A stretch of 64,000 nt of DNA from Sulfuricurvum sp. MLSB (GTDB lineage Bacteria > Campylobacterota > Campylobacteria > Campylobacterales > Sulfurimonadaceae), in the NCBI RefSeq assembly GCF_000747095.1, contig NZ_JQGL01000015.1:1-64000 (forward strand), in the 5' to 3' direction. The notes beneath the pieces were generated by a model. The model saw nothing but the letters and a program-made list of their open reading frames with translations, ran no database searches and was not told the DNA's origin. The position numbers and the translations under genes were made by a program. Within the stretch, counting starts at the first letter, position 1, and each line of letters starts with the position of its first letter. Shown one piece after another: positions 40,946-49,989 of the stretch.

Positions 40946-41121
40946 CGGTAGGCTCCGTTCATTTAGGTCACTTGCCCTCGTAGGTGGATAGTCATCACAC
41001 CAATACTTCTAACTGCGTCAAACACAGTGAGAAACATTCAACCTGTGTGTCCGAGTGTGCAAAGTGGACGCGTATGATACAGCATTGTATGTTAAATTTT
41101 TATTAAGGTAGAAATGAAGGA

Positions 41122-41137
41122 GAGGCGAAGGTGCCTC
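41122..41137 (-). terminator. Hairpin just downstream of hom stop
   Basis: GAGGC-ACCTTC-GCCTC directly after the hom stop codon. Confidence 0.4.
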
Positions 41138-41139
41138 TT

Positions 41140-42399
41140 TTATACGATCCGTATCATAAACGGGGTTTCCAAAACCGAATCGAGGTCTTGGAGCTGAAGC
41201 ATCATTTGACGAATCGAGCGTTCCGTCGCTTCATGGGTAGCGAAAAGAAGATGGGCGCATTCGGTTTCGCTCGGGCGCTGAATCACCGCTTCGATCGAAA
41301 TGGCATGGTCGGCGAACAGCTGGGTGATTTTGGCCAAGATTCCCGGTTTGTCCGAAACTCTCAAGCGCAAATAGTACTTGGAGCGGATCGCATCCGAGGG
41401 CTTGAGTTTCAACCCTTCCTCAAGCGGATGGTTGAATCCGAGCATCGGAGAACGTTTGCCGGAACGGACAATATCGATGATGTTGGCGACAACGGCGCTT
41501 GCGGTTGCATTGCCTCCGGCCCCCGGTCCGTAGTACAGCGTTTCGCCGACGCGGTCTCCGACGACACTGATACCGTTCATGACTCCGTCGATCTTGGCAA
41601 TCATCGCCTCTTCGCCGACCAATGCCGCATGCACCCGAAGTTCCACCTCGTTACCGTCGCGCTTGGCGATGCCGAGCAACTTGATGGTGTAACCGAACTC
41701 TTTGGCAAAAGCGATATCGGCTTGCGTTATCCCTTCGATCCCTTCAATCAGAATCTCTTCGGGCTTGGCGTCGATTCCGTAGGCGATCGATGCTAAAATC
41801 AGCAGCTTGTGCGCGGCATCGAATCCGCCGATATCGAACGTCGGATCGGCTTCGGCATACCCAAGAGCCTGAGCTTCGGCCAATACCGTCTCAAACGCCG
41901 CCCCTTCGTGCATCATTTTGGTCAGCATAAAATTGCACGTGCCGTTCATGATCCCCATGATCGAGAGGATATGATTGGCCGAAAGTCCGTCGCGAAGCGC
42001 GTTGATAATAGGGATTCCCCCGGCAACGCTGGCTTCGAATTCAAACGGGATATCCCCAGCGATCTCCTGGAGTTCGTATCGGTGGTATGCCAGAAGCGCT
42101 TTGTTAGCCGTAACAACCGCTTTTTTGTTTTGAAGCGCTTTTTTAAGCACTTCGAGGGGAAGTTCCACCCCTCCCATCAATTCGACGACGATATCGATTT
42201 CGGGATCATCGATGATGTCGTACGGGTTTTGCGAAAGGGTGATCGGAAGATCCGCCGCTTTGGCAAGGTTACGGGCGACACCGCTTTTGACGACAATATC
42301 ATCCCCCGAACGGGCGGTGATAATCGAACGGTTCTCTTCGAGGATCTGTACGACGGCACGTCCTACCGTGCCGACACCGATAACGCCGACACGTGTCAC
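41140..42399 (-). CDS. hom: Homoserine dehydrogenase
   Basis: GVIGVGTVGRAVVQIL, ASVAGGIPIINALRDGLSAN, GPGAGGNATASAVVAD-like, C-terminal ACT domain. Confidence 0.94.
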   Translation of the reverse strand: MTRVGVIGVGTVGRAVVQILEENRSIITARSGDDIVVKSGVARNLAKAADLPITLSQNPYDIIDDPEIDIVVELMGGVELPLEVLKKALQNKKAVVTANKALLAYHRYELQEIAGDIPFEFEASVAGGIPIINALRDGLSANHILSIMGIMNGTCNFMLTKMMHEGAAFETVLAEAQALGYAEADPTFDIGGFDAAHKLLILASIAYGIDAKPEEILIEGIEGITQADIAFAKEFGYTIKLLGIAKRDGNEVELRVHAALVGEEAMIAKIDGVMNGISVVGDRVGETLYYGPGAGGNATASAVVANIIDIVRSGKRSPMLGFNHPLEEGLKLKPSDAIRSKYYLRLRVSDKPGILAKITQLFADHAISIEAVIQRPSETECAHLLFATHEATERSIRQMMLQLQDLDSVLETPFMIRIV

Positions 42400-43619
42400 T
42401 CGGGAACCTTACCGCTCATAGTGCTCAAAAAATGTTTGATGTTTTTGGCTGCCTGACGGATACGCTGGTCGTTCTCGATCAACGCGATGCGCACGTACTC
42501 GTCGCCGTAATCGCCGAATCCGATTCCCGGCGCAACCGCAACGTTCGCTTCGACAAGCAGGCGTTTTGAGAATTCAAGGCTTCCCAGGTGAATAGCGCAT
42601 TCAGGAATTTTGGCCCAGACAAACATCGAAGCCTGATTACGGCGTACCGGCCATCCCGCACGGTTAAATGCTTCGATCAAAACATTTTGACGATGATCGT
42701 ATTTATCGGTGATCTCCTGAACGCACGCTTGATCTCCGGTAAGTGCCACGGTAGCAGCGACTTGGATCGGGGTAAACATCCCGTAGTCCAGCCAGCTTTT
42801 GATCTTTTGAAGTGCGCCGATCAGTTTGGCGTTTCCGACAAAGAAACCGACACGCCATCCCGCCATGTTATAACTTTTCGAGAGGGTAAATGCCTCGACC
42901 GCAACATCTTTTGCCCCCGGGACCGAGAGGATTGAAGGAGTTTTGTAGCCGCCGAACGTCAAATCGCCGTACGCAATATCGCTGATGATATAGAAACGTT
43001 CACGCTTTGCCATCTCAACGACACGGGTATAAAACTCGGGCGTTACGGTCGCGGTCGTCGGATTGTGCGGGAAGTTGACGACAAGATATTTAGGCTTTGG
43101 AAACGATACGTGGAATGCGTGTTCAAGCCGCTCGAAAAACAGATCTTCGTCCACTTTGTAATCTTCATCAAACGGCAGTTCCATTTTTTGAACATTTCCG
43201 CCGGCCAGAATAAAGCCGTAGGAGTGAATCGGATAGGTAGGATCGGGAACAACGACGACGTCACCCGGATTGGTGATCGCATAGGCCAAATGCGCGTATC
43301 CCTCTTTGGAACCCATTGTAGCAACCGCTTCGGTATCAGGATCAAGATCAACGTCATAACGGCGTTTGTACCAATCGCAAATCGCTTGACGGAGTTTTGG
43401 AATCCCTTTGGAAACCGAATAACCGTGTGTTTTGGTTTTTTCTGCCGATTCAACCAATTTTTTACGGATATGCTCGGGGGTATCACCGTCCGGATTTCCC
43501 ATACTGAAATCGATAACGTCGCATCCGGCACGACGACGCGCCATTTTAAGCTCGTTTACTTCGGCAAATACATATTTGGGAAGGCGTTTAATCCGGTCAA
43601 ATTGGATTTCATCAAACAT
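42396..43619 (-). CDS. Class I/II PLP-dependent aminotransferase (aspartate/alanine type)
   Basis: DFSMGNPDGDTPEHI, FPHNPTTATV, TLSKSYNMAGWRVGFFVGN (PLP lysine). Confidence 0.9.
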   Translation of the reverse strand: MFDEIQFDRIKRLPKYVFAEVNELKMARRRAGCDVIDFSMGNPDGDTPEHIRKKLVESAEKTKTHGYSVSKGIPKLRQAICDWYKRRYDVDLDPDTEAVATMGSKEGYAHLAYAITNPGDVVVVPDPTYPIHSYGFILAGGNVQKMELPFDEDYKVDEDLFFERLEHAFHVSFPKPKYLVVNFPHNPTTATVTPEFYTRVVEMAKRERFYIISDIAYGDLTFGGYKTPSILSVPGAKDVAVEAFTLSKSYNMAGWRVGFFVGNAKLIGALQKIKSWLDYGMFTPIQVAATVALTGDQACVQEITDKYDHRQNVLIEAFNRAGWPVRRNQASMFVWAKIPECAIHLGSLEFSKRLLVEANVAVAPGIGFGDYGDEYVRIALIENDQRIRQAAKNIKHFLSTMSGKVPE

Positions 43620-43689
43620 GGGTACAACCTATGACTAAAAAATTGCGCCATTTTAACATAAGAGGCTTAGTTTATCTATAATTTTTCTC

Positions 43690-44328
43690 TTAGCGTCCGG
43701 GAGATTTGGACTCAACCCACATCCCTTCTCTAAGCGCTTTCATCCCCCAGAGATTTGAGACTTTCAGATAATAGGCGCCTTCGGGGAGCAGCAGTTTATA
43801 GGATTCTTGGGGTGATACGGAACGAAACGAATAAAGCACGTTCATCGCCCCATCGAGTACCGCGATATCGGGATACCATTGGCCGACGTACGGGGCTTCT
43901 ATGTGAATGACCTGAGGGGTTTCGATCCGAAACCACTGAGGAGCCTGCGTACGTTCCAGCTGTGTTCCCTCTTCGGTGCCGATCATCGGGACGTTCCAAA
44001 CCCCTTTTTGGGCATTGACGCTTAGCTTGAGTACTCCCTTGGTCGAACCGTCGTTAACGGCTTCTACCCCTTCATCCGCAAGGTTTTCACTGAATGCCGC
44101 CAGATTGAACGCCCGAAGCCCTACCGCTTCCCCGGTTATCTCGCCGTGGCGGTTTTGGACCGAAAAAGTGTGGATATCAAGCTTATAGCCGACCGTATTA
44201 AAACCGTTTTGAACCGTTTTTAAAGCAACCATCGGCTCGCCGTGAAATGCGATTACGGTTTTGATACGGTTAGGTTGCAGGGCAAAGGCCAGCAGCGGTA
44301 CCAAGACGATTATTCCCAGTCCTCTCAT
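43690..44328 (-). CDS. Exported protein of unknown function
   Basis: Intact 212-aa ORF with N-terminal signal-like hydrophobic segment MRGLGIIVLVPLLAFA; no named family recognised. Confidence 0.55.
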   Translation of the reverse strand: MRGLGIIVLVPLLAFALQPNRIKTVIAFHGEPMVALKTVQNGFNTVGYKLDIHTFSVQNRHGEITGEAVGLRAFNLAAFSENLADEGVEAVNDGSTKGVLKLSVNAQKGVWNVPMIGTEEGTQLERTQAPQWFRIETPQVIHIEAPYVGQWYPDIAVLDGAMNVLYSFRSVSPQESYKLLLPEGAYYLKVSNLWGMKALREGMWVESKSPGR

Positions 44329-44345
44329 GCCTTAATCCTTTGAAA

Positions 44346-45155
44346 TTACCAGTTTTTACCGCCGTTGCGTTCGAGAAACTCGCTTTGGCTTATCAGCCGG
44401 ATCGAGCCGTTTTCAATGCTCAAATGAACCGTGTTTTTTTCTTTTAAAAGCTGCTGTCCGCTCTTTGAGTTAATCTCGACCATGCCGTGTCCCAGTACGA
44501 CAAGCCAGTTTTTGCTCGTATCGATCACAATGGGCTCACCCGTAATTTTCTGGGTTTTGGTACCGGTACTCATATCAATCATGCCGACCCATACTTTGTA
44601 CTTTGGCAAAATTGTAGTGCTGTTCAGCGGCTGTGCCCCTGCAAGCGTAGGTTTGGTCGTGTTCAGTTCGGTACCCGCTACCGTTTGATTCGTCTCAGAC
44701 GTTACATTGGTTTCGGCACTCACATTAGCCTCTGCCGGCTCTTTGATGGCCTCTACTGCCAGCGAACTCAATTTCATAACGTCTTCGCGCGGCGCATTCG
44801 AAAGAAAGCTCTGAAGAACATATCCTCCTCCGAGCAGTATTGCGATCGCGGCGGCGGCGGCAACAACCCATTTTTCTTTCGCATTTGACGGTGCTTGCAG
44901 AATCACCGATTTTTTCGGAATTATCAAGTCCGCATGCTTATCCCGATACATGTCGTATTCTTCACGCGTGTCGTTCAGATTGATATCATACTCGCGTTCC
45001 AGGATAGAAAGAAACCCCATAAACTGCACCCGACCGATCTTGTCGTAGGATTTTGCAAGAAGCAGTTCCAGTTTATCCCGAGATATGTGGGTTTTTTCAT
45101 GGATTTTTTCCGATCCAAGCGCCTGTAAGTCTTCGAACGTTTGATATTTACTCAT
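44346..45155 (-). CDS. Bitopic membrane protein, RodZ-like N-terminal domain (tentative)
   Basis: Cytoplasmic IHEKTHISRDKLELLLAKSYDKIGRVQFMGFLSILEREYDI resembles the RodZ HTH region; single TM WVVAAAAAIAILLGGGYVL; periplasmic linker with repeated NxS/T. Confidence 0.55.
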   Translation of the reverse strand: MSKYQTFEDLQALGSEKIHEKTHISRDKLELLLAKSYDKIGRVQFMGFLSILEREYDINLNDTREEYDMYRDKHADLIIPKKSVILQAPSNAKEKWVVAAAAAIAILLGGGYVLQSFLSNAPREDVMKLSSLAVEAIKEPAEANVSAETNVTSETNQTVAGTELNTTKPTLAGAQPLNSTTILPKYKVWVGMIDMSTGTKTQKITGEPIVIDTSKNWLVVLGHGMVEINSKSGQQLLKEKNTVHLSIENGSIRLISQSEFLERNGGKNW

Positions 45156-45829
45156 CGCATCCTCTCCATCAAAATTGCGCCGGCCACGCCGACATTCAAC
45201 GAATCAAAATCGTGCGCCATCCGTATGGAAACACCGTGGTCAAGCCCTTTTTGGACTCTGCCGCTCAGACCTTCGCCCTCGCTTCCCAGAATCAATGCCC
45301 GCTTGGGCTCAAAACGCATCTCGCGAACATCCGTCCCTTCCATCATCGCGCCATAAAGACTGAAGCCCGACTGCTTCAGCTCGTGCATCACGTCATGGAC
45401 GTTGTTCACGATCACCAGCGGCAGATCAAGGGCCGCTCCGCTGCTCGTGCGGATGATCGGCTCCAGATTCGGCTCCCGGATTCCGCAGATAACTAGGGCA
45501 TCGACTCCCAACGCGTACGCACTGCGGACCAGTCCGCCGATGTTTCCAACGTCCGTGATGGAACTAAGTACCACCACGAAATCGCACCGCTTCAAAAACG
45601 GGGAGGCATAGGGTACCACGGCGGAAATCTCGGCGATGTAGCCTTGATGATTGCCCCCTTTGACCATTGACTGTGCGGCATTGGGAGGAATCCGTTTGAC
45701 CTCAAATCCCATTTTCATGAGGTGGGAATACTCTTTTTTATCGAGCTCTTTGGCCACGTAAAGTGTTTTGATGCGGTCACGATGCCGCTCTATCGCATAT
45801 TGAACCGGTTGTTTTCCATATATAAGCAT
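45152..45829 (-). CDS. TrmH/SpoU-family RNA 2'-O-methyltransferase, RlmB-like
   Basis: MLIYGKQPVQYAIERH...VLSSITDVGNIGGLVRSAYALG...ILGSEGEGLSG...VSIRMAHDFDSLNVGVAGAILM. Confidence 0.88.
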   Translation of the reverse strand: MLIYGKQPVQYAIERHRDRIKTLYVAKELDKKEYSHLMKMGFEVKRIPPNAAQSMVKGGNHQGYIAEISAVVPYASPFLKRCDFVVVLSSITDVGNIGGLVRSAYALGVDALVICGIREPNLEPIIRTSSGAALDLPLVIVNNVHDVMHELKQSGFSLYGAMMEGTDVREMRFEPKRALILGSEGEGLSGRVQKGLDHGVSIRMAHDFDSLNVGVAGAILMERMR

Positions 45830-45842
45830 AAAGTATTATATC

Positions 45843-46652
45843 CTAAGATTTCAAGAGGCGGGTGTAGCACTCTTTGGGATTTTCGCCCGTAATGCGGGCG
45901 ATCAGTTTGGAAGCGGCTTTTTTGGGGATGTCCAGAGCCAGAATATCGGATTCGGACAACGAGGAGCCTCTTCCTTCGGAGGCTTCGATCACGACAACCC
46001 ATTCGCCGCGGATATCGCCACCGAGGCGCGCGATCAGTTCCTCCGCAGTGCCGCGATAAAAATGCTGAAATTTTTTGGTGATCTCTTTGGCCAGAAACAC
46101 TTTTCGCTCCGGTGCGGCCGCGGCGATTTCGCTCAGTAGTTTGTCCAGACGGGTCGGCGCTTCGTAGAGCACCGTCGTGTAGCCGTTGAACAACGCTTCC
46201 TGCAGCGCCGAAGTACGGTCGTTTCCTTTGTGCGGCAGGAACCCGAAAAAAAGCATTTTGGTTTCGACAAATCCGCTTGCGACGAATGCCGTCAGTGCCG
46301 CATTGGCCCCGGGAAGAACATCGTAATCGATCTCGCGATCGATGCAATAGCGTACCAGCATCTGGCCAGGATCGCTAAAACCGGGCATACCCGCGTCGCT
46401 TACGTAAACGACGTTTCGGTCAAAAAAATCGGGAGAGAGAGCGGCGACGAAATCGGCTTCGTTATGGGAGTGGAGACTGATAAACTCCGGCTCGGATGTG
46501 CTCAATCCGTGCCGTTCTTTGAGTAAATGGAGAAGTTTTTTGGTAACACGGGTGTCTTCGCACAGTAAAACATCCGCTTTGGAGAGAGTCTCTAATGTAC
46601 GAAGGGAGATATCGGCAATATTGCCGATAGGAGTGGGGACCAATGAGAGCAT
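45843..46652 (-). CDS. rsmI: 16S rRNA (cytidine(1402)-2'-O)-methyltransferase
   Basis: MLSLVPTPIGNIADISLRTLETLSKADVLLCEDTRVTKKLL...VSDAGMPGFSDPG. Confidence 0.95.
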   Translation of the reverse strand: MLSLVPTPIGNIADISLRTLETLSKADVLLCEDTRVTKKLLHLLKERHGLSTSEPEFISLHSHNEADFVAALSPDFFDRNVVYVSDAGMPGFSDPGQMLVRYCIDREIDYDVLPGANAALTAFVASGFVETKMLFFGFLPHKGNDRTSALQEALFNGYTTVLYEAPTRLDKLLSEIAAAAPERKVFLAKEITKKFQHFYRGTAEELIARLGGDIRGEWVVVIEASEGRGSSLSESDILALDIPKKAASKLIARITGENPKECYTRLLKS

Positions 46653-46675
46653 CGCGTCCCCCTTTCGCTACAAAC

Positions 46676-46876
46676 TTAGCTAAGTTGGTAACGTTTTTTG
46701 AATTTATCGATACGTCCGGCAGTGTCTACTTGACGCTCAGAACCGGTGAAGAAAGGGTGGCATTCGCTGCAGATATCGACGCGAACCGCTTCTTTGATGC
46801 TTGTTGTTGTAAATGAGTTGCCGCATGCGCAAGTAACCGTGCACGCTACCACGTTAGGGTGAAGATCTTTTTTCAT
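46676..46876 (-). CDS. rpmE: 50S ribosomal protein L31 (Cys-containing type)
   Basis: [26 protein letters not shown]...[13 protein letters not shown]. Confidence 0.96.
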   Translation of the reverse strand: MKKDLHPNVVACTVTCACGNSFTTTSIKEAVRVDICSECHPFFTGSERQVDTAGRIDKFKKRYQLS

Positions 46877-46981
46877 TGTTTTGCCTTGATGGACGACGGC
46901 GTTGTACGTCGGCCGGTATAGTTTTACATCCGTACTGGGGCGGATGATTTGGAGGCGAATTATAACGGAAAAAATCTTTTT

Positions 46982-47644
46982 TTACAATAACGCGGCCGCT
47001 ACGGCGACGGCAGCCGTTTCGGAACGCAGAACGGTCGGAAGCGAAAACGATTTGACGTTCTTGAAAAGTTTCCGCTCGCTTTCGTCAAATCCCCCTTCGC
47101 ATCCGACCACAACCGTGTTGATCGGTCCGCCGCATCCCAGAGCATCCCCTCCGAAATCAAGTACCGCCGCATCGGGATGATCGCTTAAAAAAGCGCTCAG
47201 GCTCTGCGATTCGGCCAATTCGATGACCGACGTCCGTCCGCATTGCATGATCGAACTCTCCATGAGGCGCATCATGCGTTCAAAATCAAGGCGAAAATTG
47301 CGTTGGGAACGGCGGCAATGGATAAACGTAATCTTGCTTACGCCCAGCTCGGTCAGCATCGGAAGCGTTTTGTCGATGGTCTTCGGATCGATCAGACACC
47401 ATCCGATATGCAGTTTCTTACCCGCTTCGCACGGGGCATTGCGGCGGTTCTCAAGATGAAAATAGGCATTTCGACCGTCGGTTTTCTCCAACCGGTAGAG
47501 ACATTCGTCCTGAAGGTTCTCTTTGGAACGCAATGCGATCAGATCGCCGGCTTTATGACGGCGGACTTTAATCAGGTATTTGTAATCATCCCCCGAAATA
47601 CTCAGTTCATCGGCGCCGGCATCGGCATGAAGCAAAAACTTCAT
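46982..47644 (-). CDS. rsmE: 16S rRNA (uracil(1498)-N3)-methyltransferase
   Basis: YLIKVRRHKAGDLIALRS...VVGCEGGFDESERKLFKNVKSFSLPTVLRSETAAVAVAAAL. Confidence 0.9.
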   Translation of the reverse strand: MKFLLHADAGADELSISGDDYKYLIKVRRHKAGDLIALRSKENLQDECLYRLEKTDGRNAYFHLENRRNAPCEAGKKLHIGWCLIDPKTIDKTLPMLTELGVSKITFIHCRRSQRNFRLDFERMMRLMESSIMQCGRTSVIELAESQSLSAFLSDHPDAAVLDFGGDALGCGGPINTVVVGCEGGFDESERKLFKNVKSFSLPTVLRSETAAVAVAAALL

Positions 47645-48054
47645 ACGACGATCATCCAGACGCTCATTGATGCGAGCAGCGCCATTTCAATCCCCAAAAA
47701 TCGGAACGCCTTGGCTTTGTACTGTGCGAATGAACCTTCCTGCGCGATATCGGTCCGCCGCTTGAGGGTTTTATAGCGCTTGGCTTCCAGAATAATCATA
47801 ATTACGGCAATGACGATCATCGCTACATTGGAGCCACTGAACGCCAGATGCTTGGCCGCCATCATCACCGCTCCCGTAAAGAGGATAAGCGCTATCAATG
47901 ACGCCGAGATCGGCATCACGATACGCATCCGTTTGGCATAGCGGATAACATGCTGCGAAAGTGCCAGCATAACGATATTGAAGAAAACGACTCCCATCAG
48001 GACAATAACGCCGAAATAATGGATGTTCAATCCCGTTGCATACATAGCTTCCAT
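47641..48054 (-). CDS. Small integral membrane protein of unknown function
   Basis: About four TM segments; 4-bp overlap with rsmE. Confidence 0.6.
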   Translation of the reverse strand: MEAMYATGLNIHYFGVIVLMGVVFFNIVMLALSQHVIRYAKRMRIVMPISASLIALILFTGAVMMAAKHLAFSGSNVAMIVIAVIMIILEAKRYKTLKRRTDIAQEGSFAQYKAKAFRFLGIEMALLASMSVWMIVV

Positions 48055-48079
48055 AAAGGGGATTTTACCTTAAATTGCC

Positions 48080-48085
48080 TATAAT
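48080..48085 (+). promoter_or_regulatory. -10 box (TATAAT) upstream of moeA
   Basis: TATAAT 60 bp before the moeA ATG. Confidence 0.4.
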
Positions 48086-48144
48086 GATCCATTATTTTCT
48101 CGAACGTTTGATGCATTCATGCACAAAAATCCCAAGGAGACGAA

Positions 48145-49362
48145 ATGGCAATCAGCGTAGAAGAGGCACTGGAAAAAATTTACGCCCTGTCCAAAGCGCT
48201 GGGAAGCGAAATCGAGCCGATCGAGAATGCGGTACACCGTGTTTTGGCCCAAAAGGTCACCGCCGCCTATCCGCTCCCCTCATTCGACAACTCGGCCATG
48301 GACGGCTACGCCGTACGGGTGGAAGACGCGGGCAAAACCCTCCCCCAATCCTGCACCGTTTTTGCGGGTGACCAAGAAGAGATCCGCATGGTCGAGGACC
48401 AATGCATCCGAATCATGACGGGAGCCAAAATCCCCCAAGGATGCGAAGCCGTCGTTCCGATTGAAGAAGTCGTCGTATCGGGAGATTCGATCACATTGCC
48501 CTCCTCCATCCGCCCTTCCCAACATATCCGTCTCAAAGGGGAAGACATCGAAACCGGCATGACGCTGCTGGAAGAGGGGACGCAGTTTCACGCCCATCAT
48601 ATCGCACTGCTCGCCTCGCAGGGGATTACCCATGTTCGCCTCTACCGCCGCCCCAGAGTCGCCCTTTTTTCGTCGGGAAACGAACTGAAAATGCATTACG
48701 AACGTCTGGGAGCCAACCAGCTTTACAATACCAATACCCCGACCTTTTCGACGCGCTCCCGCGAGCTGGGATGCGACGTAATCTTTACCGGAACCGCCGA
48801 AGACACCCTTGATTCGATTCAAGACCATATCCGCAGCGCCCTGAACGCCGATTTTATCATCACCTCGGGGGGGGTGAGCGTCGGAGACGCCGACTTCACG
48901 AAAGAAGCGTTCTCTTCTCTCGGATTTGAGTGCGCTTTTGAATCGGTCGACATCAAACCGGGCAAACCGACGACCTTCGGCCGAATCGGAGAAACCGTCG
49001 TTTTGAACCTTCCGGGAAATCCCCTCGCTGCGGCACTGTGTTTCGAGCTTTTCGGCCAAAGCGCCATACTTGCGCTCAGCGGCCGAAAGGACAAATACCT
49101 CTCGACCATCACGGCCCGTATGGCCGAGCCGTTCAAAATGAAAAAAGGACGCAAATCACTGATACCGGGATGGTTTGACGGCTCGACCTTTACCCCCAGT
49201 CCGAAATTCGGACCCGGAATGGTGCTGCCGCTTTCACGCGCCAACAGCTACATGATGGTCGATGCTTGTGTGGAAGGATTTGAAAAAGGGGCCGAGATCA
49301 AAATCATCCCGACGCGATGGTGCTTCACGACCGAATCAAAAGGATCGCTAACGACGTTTTAA
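48145..49362 (+). CDS. moeA: Molybdopterin molybdenumtransferase
   Basis: PSFDNSAMDGYAVR, IMTGAKIPQGCEAVVPIE, TSGGVSVGDADF, LPGNPLAAALCFELF. Confidence 0.96.
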   Translation: MAISVEEALEKIYALSKALGSEIEPIENAVHRVLAQKVTAAYPLPSFDNSAMDGYAVRVEDAGKTLPQSCTVFAGDQEEIRMVEDQCIRIMTGAKIPQGCEAVVPIEEVVVSGDSITLPSSIRPSQHIRLKGEDIETGMTLLEEGTQFHAHHIALLASQGITHVRLYRRPRVALFSSGNELKMHYERLGANQLYNTNTPTFSTRSRELGCDVIFTGTAEDTLDSIQDHIRSALNADFIITSGGVSVGDADFTKEAFSSLGFECAFESVDIKPGKPTTFGRIGETVVLNLPGNPLAAALCFELFGQSAILALSGRKDKYLSTITARMAEPFKMKKGRKSLIPGWFDGSTFTPSPKFGPGMVLPLSRANSYMMVDACVEGFEKGAEIKIIPTRWCFTTESKGSLTTF

Positions 49363-49940
49363 ACCGTATCGGGGTTGAGAAAAATGTCCCCGCTCAGGAT
49401 TCTCTCCCATAACTGCGGATCGCTCCACCCCTCGCGCACCTCTTGGCTGAAACGGATGGCATCCAAGGGAATCGTTCCCATCCACTCCGAATAGGCGTCT
49501 TCCTCAAAAGCCTGAGCGTACCCCGTATCGGTTTCATGGACGATGATGCTGTGCAGTTTCACCCCTTTTTCCCCGTTGATCATATGGGTGCATCCCAGCA
49601 ATCGGTCGATCATCAAAAAAATGACGCGTGCGAACTGTTCGCATGAGGGCGAGACGGGAAGCTCGACCCAGCGTTCGGAGTGAGCTTTCATCGCATCGAT
49701 GTATTCGCGGTTATCCGCATCCCAGATCGCAACCGCATGGTCGAAGCTGTCAATAAGCTCTTTCATCCCCTGCTTCATCAACCCGAAATCGTACACCATC
49801 TGCCCTCGGTCGAGGTATTTGGATTCGAACAGTACTTCGACTTTATACGAATGGCCGTGGATCGACGCGCGGCACCGCTGCGTCGAACATCCCCGAACGA
49901 CATGGGCGTTTTCAAATTTAAATAGTTTACGGATAATCAT
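49359..49940 (-). CDS. queD: 6-carboxy-5,6,7,8-tetrahydropterin synthase family protein
   Basis: FENAHVVRGCSTQRCRASIHGHSYKVEV, YDFGLMK, zinc histidines. Confidence 0.88.
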   Translation of the reverse strand: MIIRKLFKFENAHVVRGCSTQRCRASIHGHSYKVEVLFESKYLDRGQMVYDFGLMKQGMKELIDSFDHAVAIWDADNREYIDAMKAHSERWVELPVSPSCEQFARVIFLMIDRLLGCTHMINGEKGVKLHSIIVHETDTGYAQAFEEDAYSEWMGTIPLDAIRFSQEVREGWSDPQLWERILSGDIFLNPDTV

Positions 49941-49989
49941 AAATAAAGCCTTTTGAGGTCACAAAATGTGACTTCAAGTATGTTACGTA

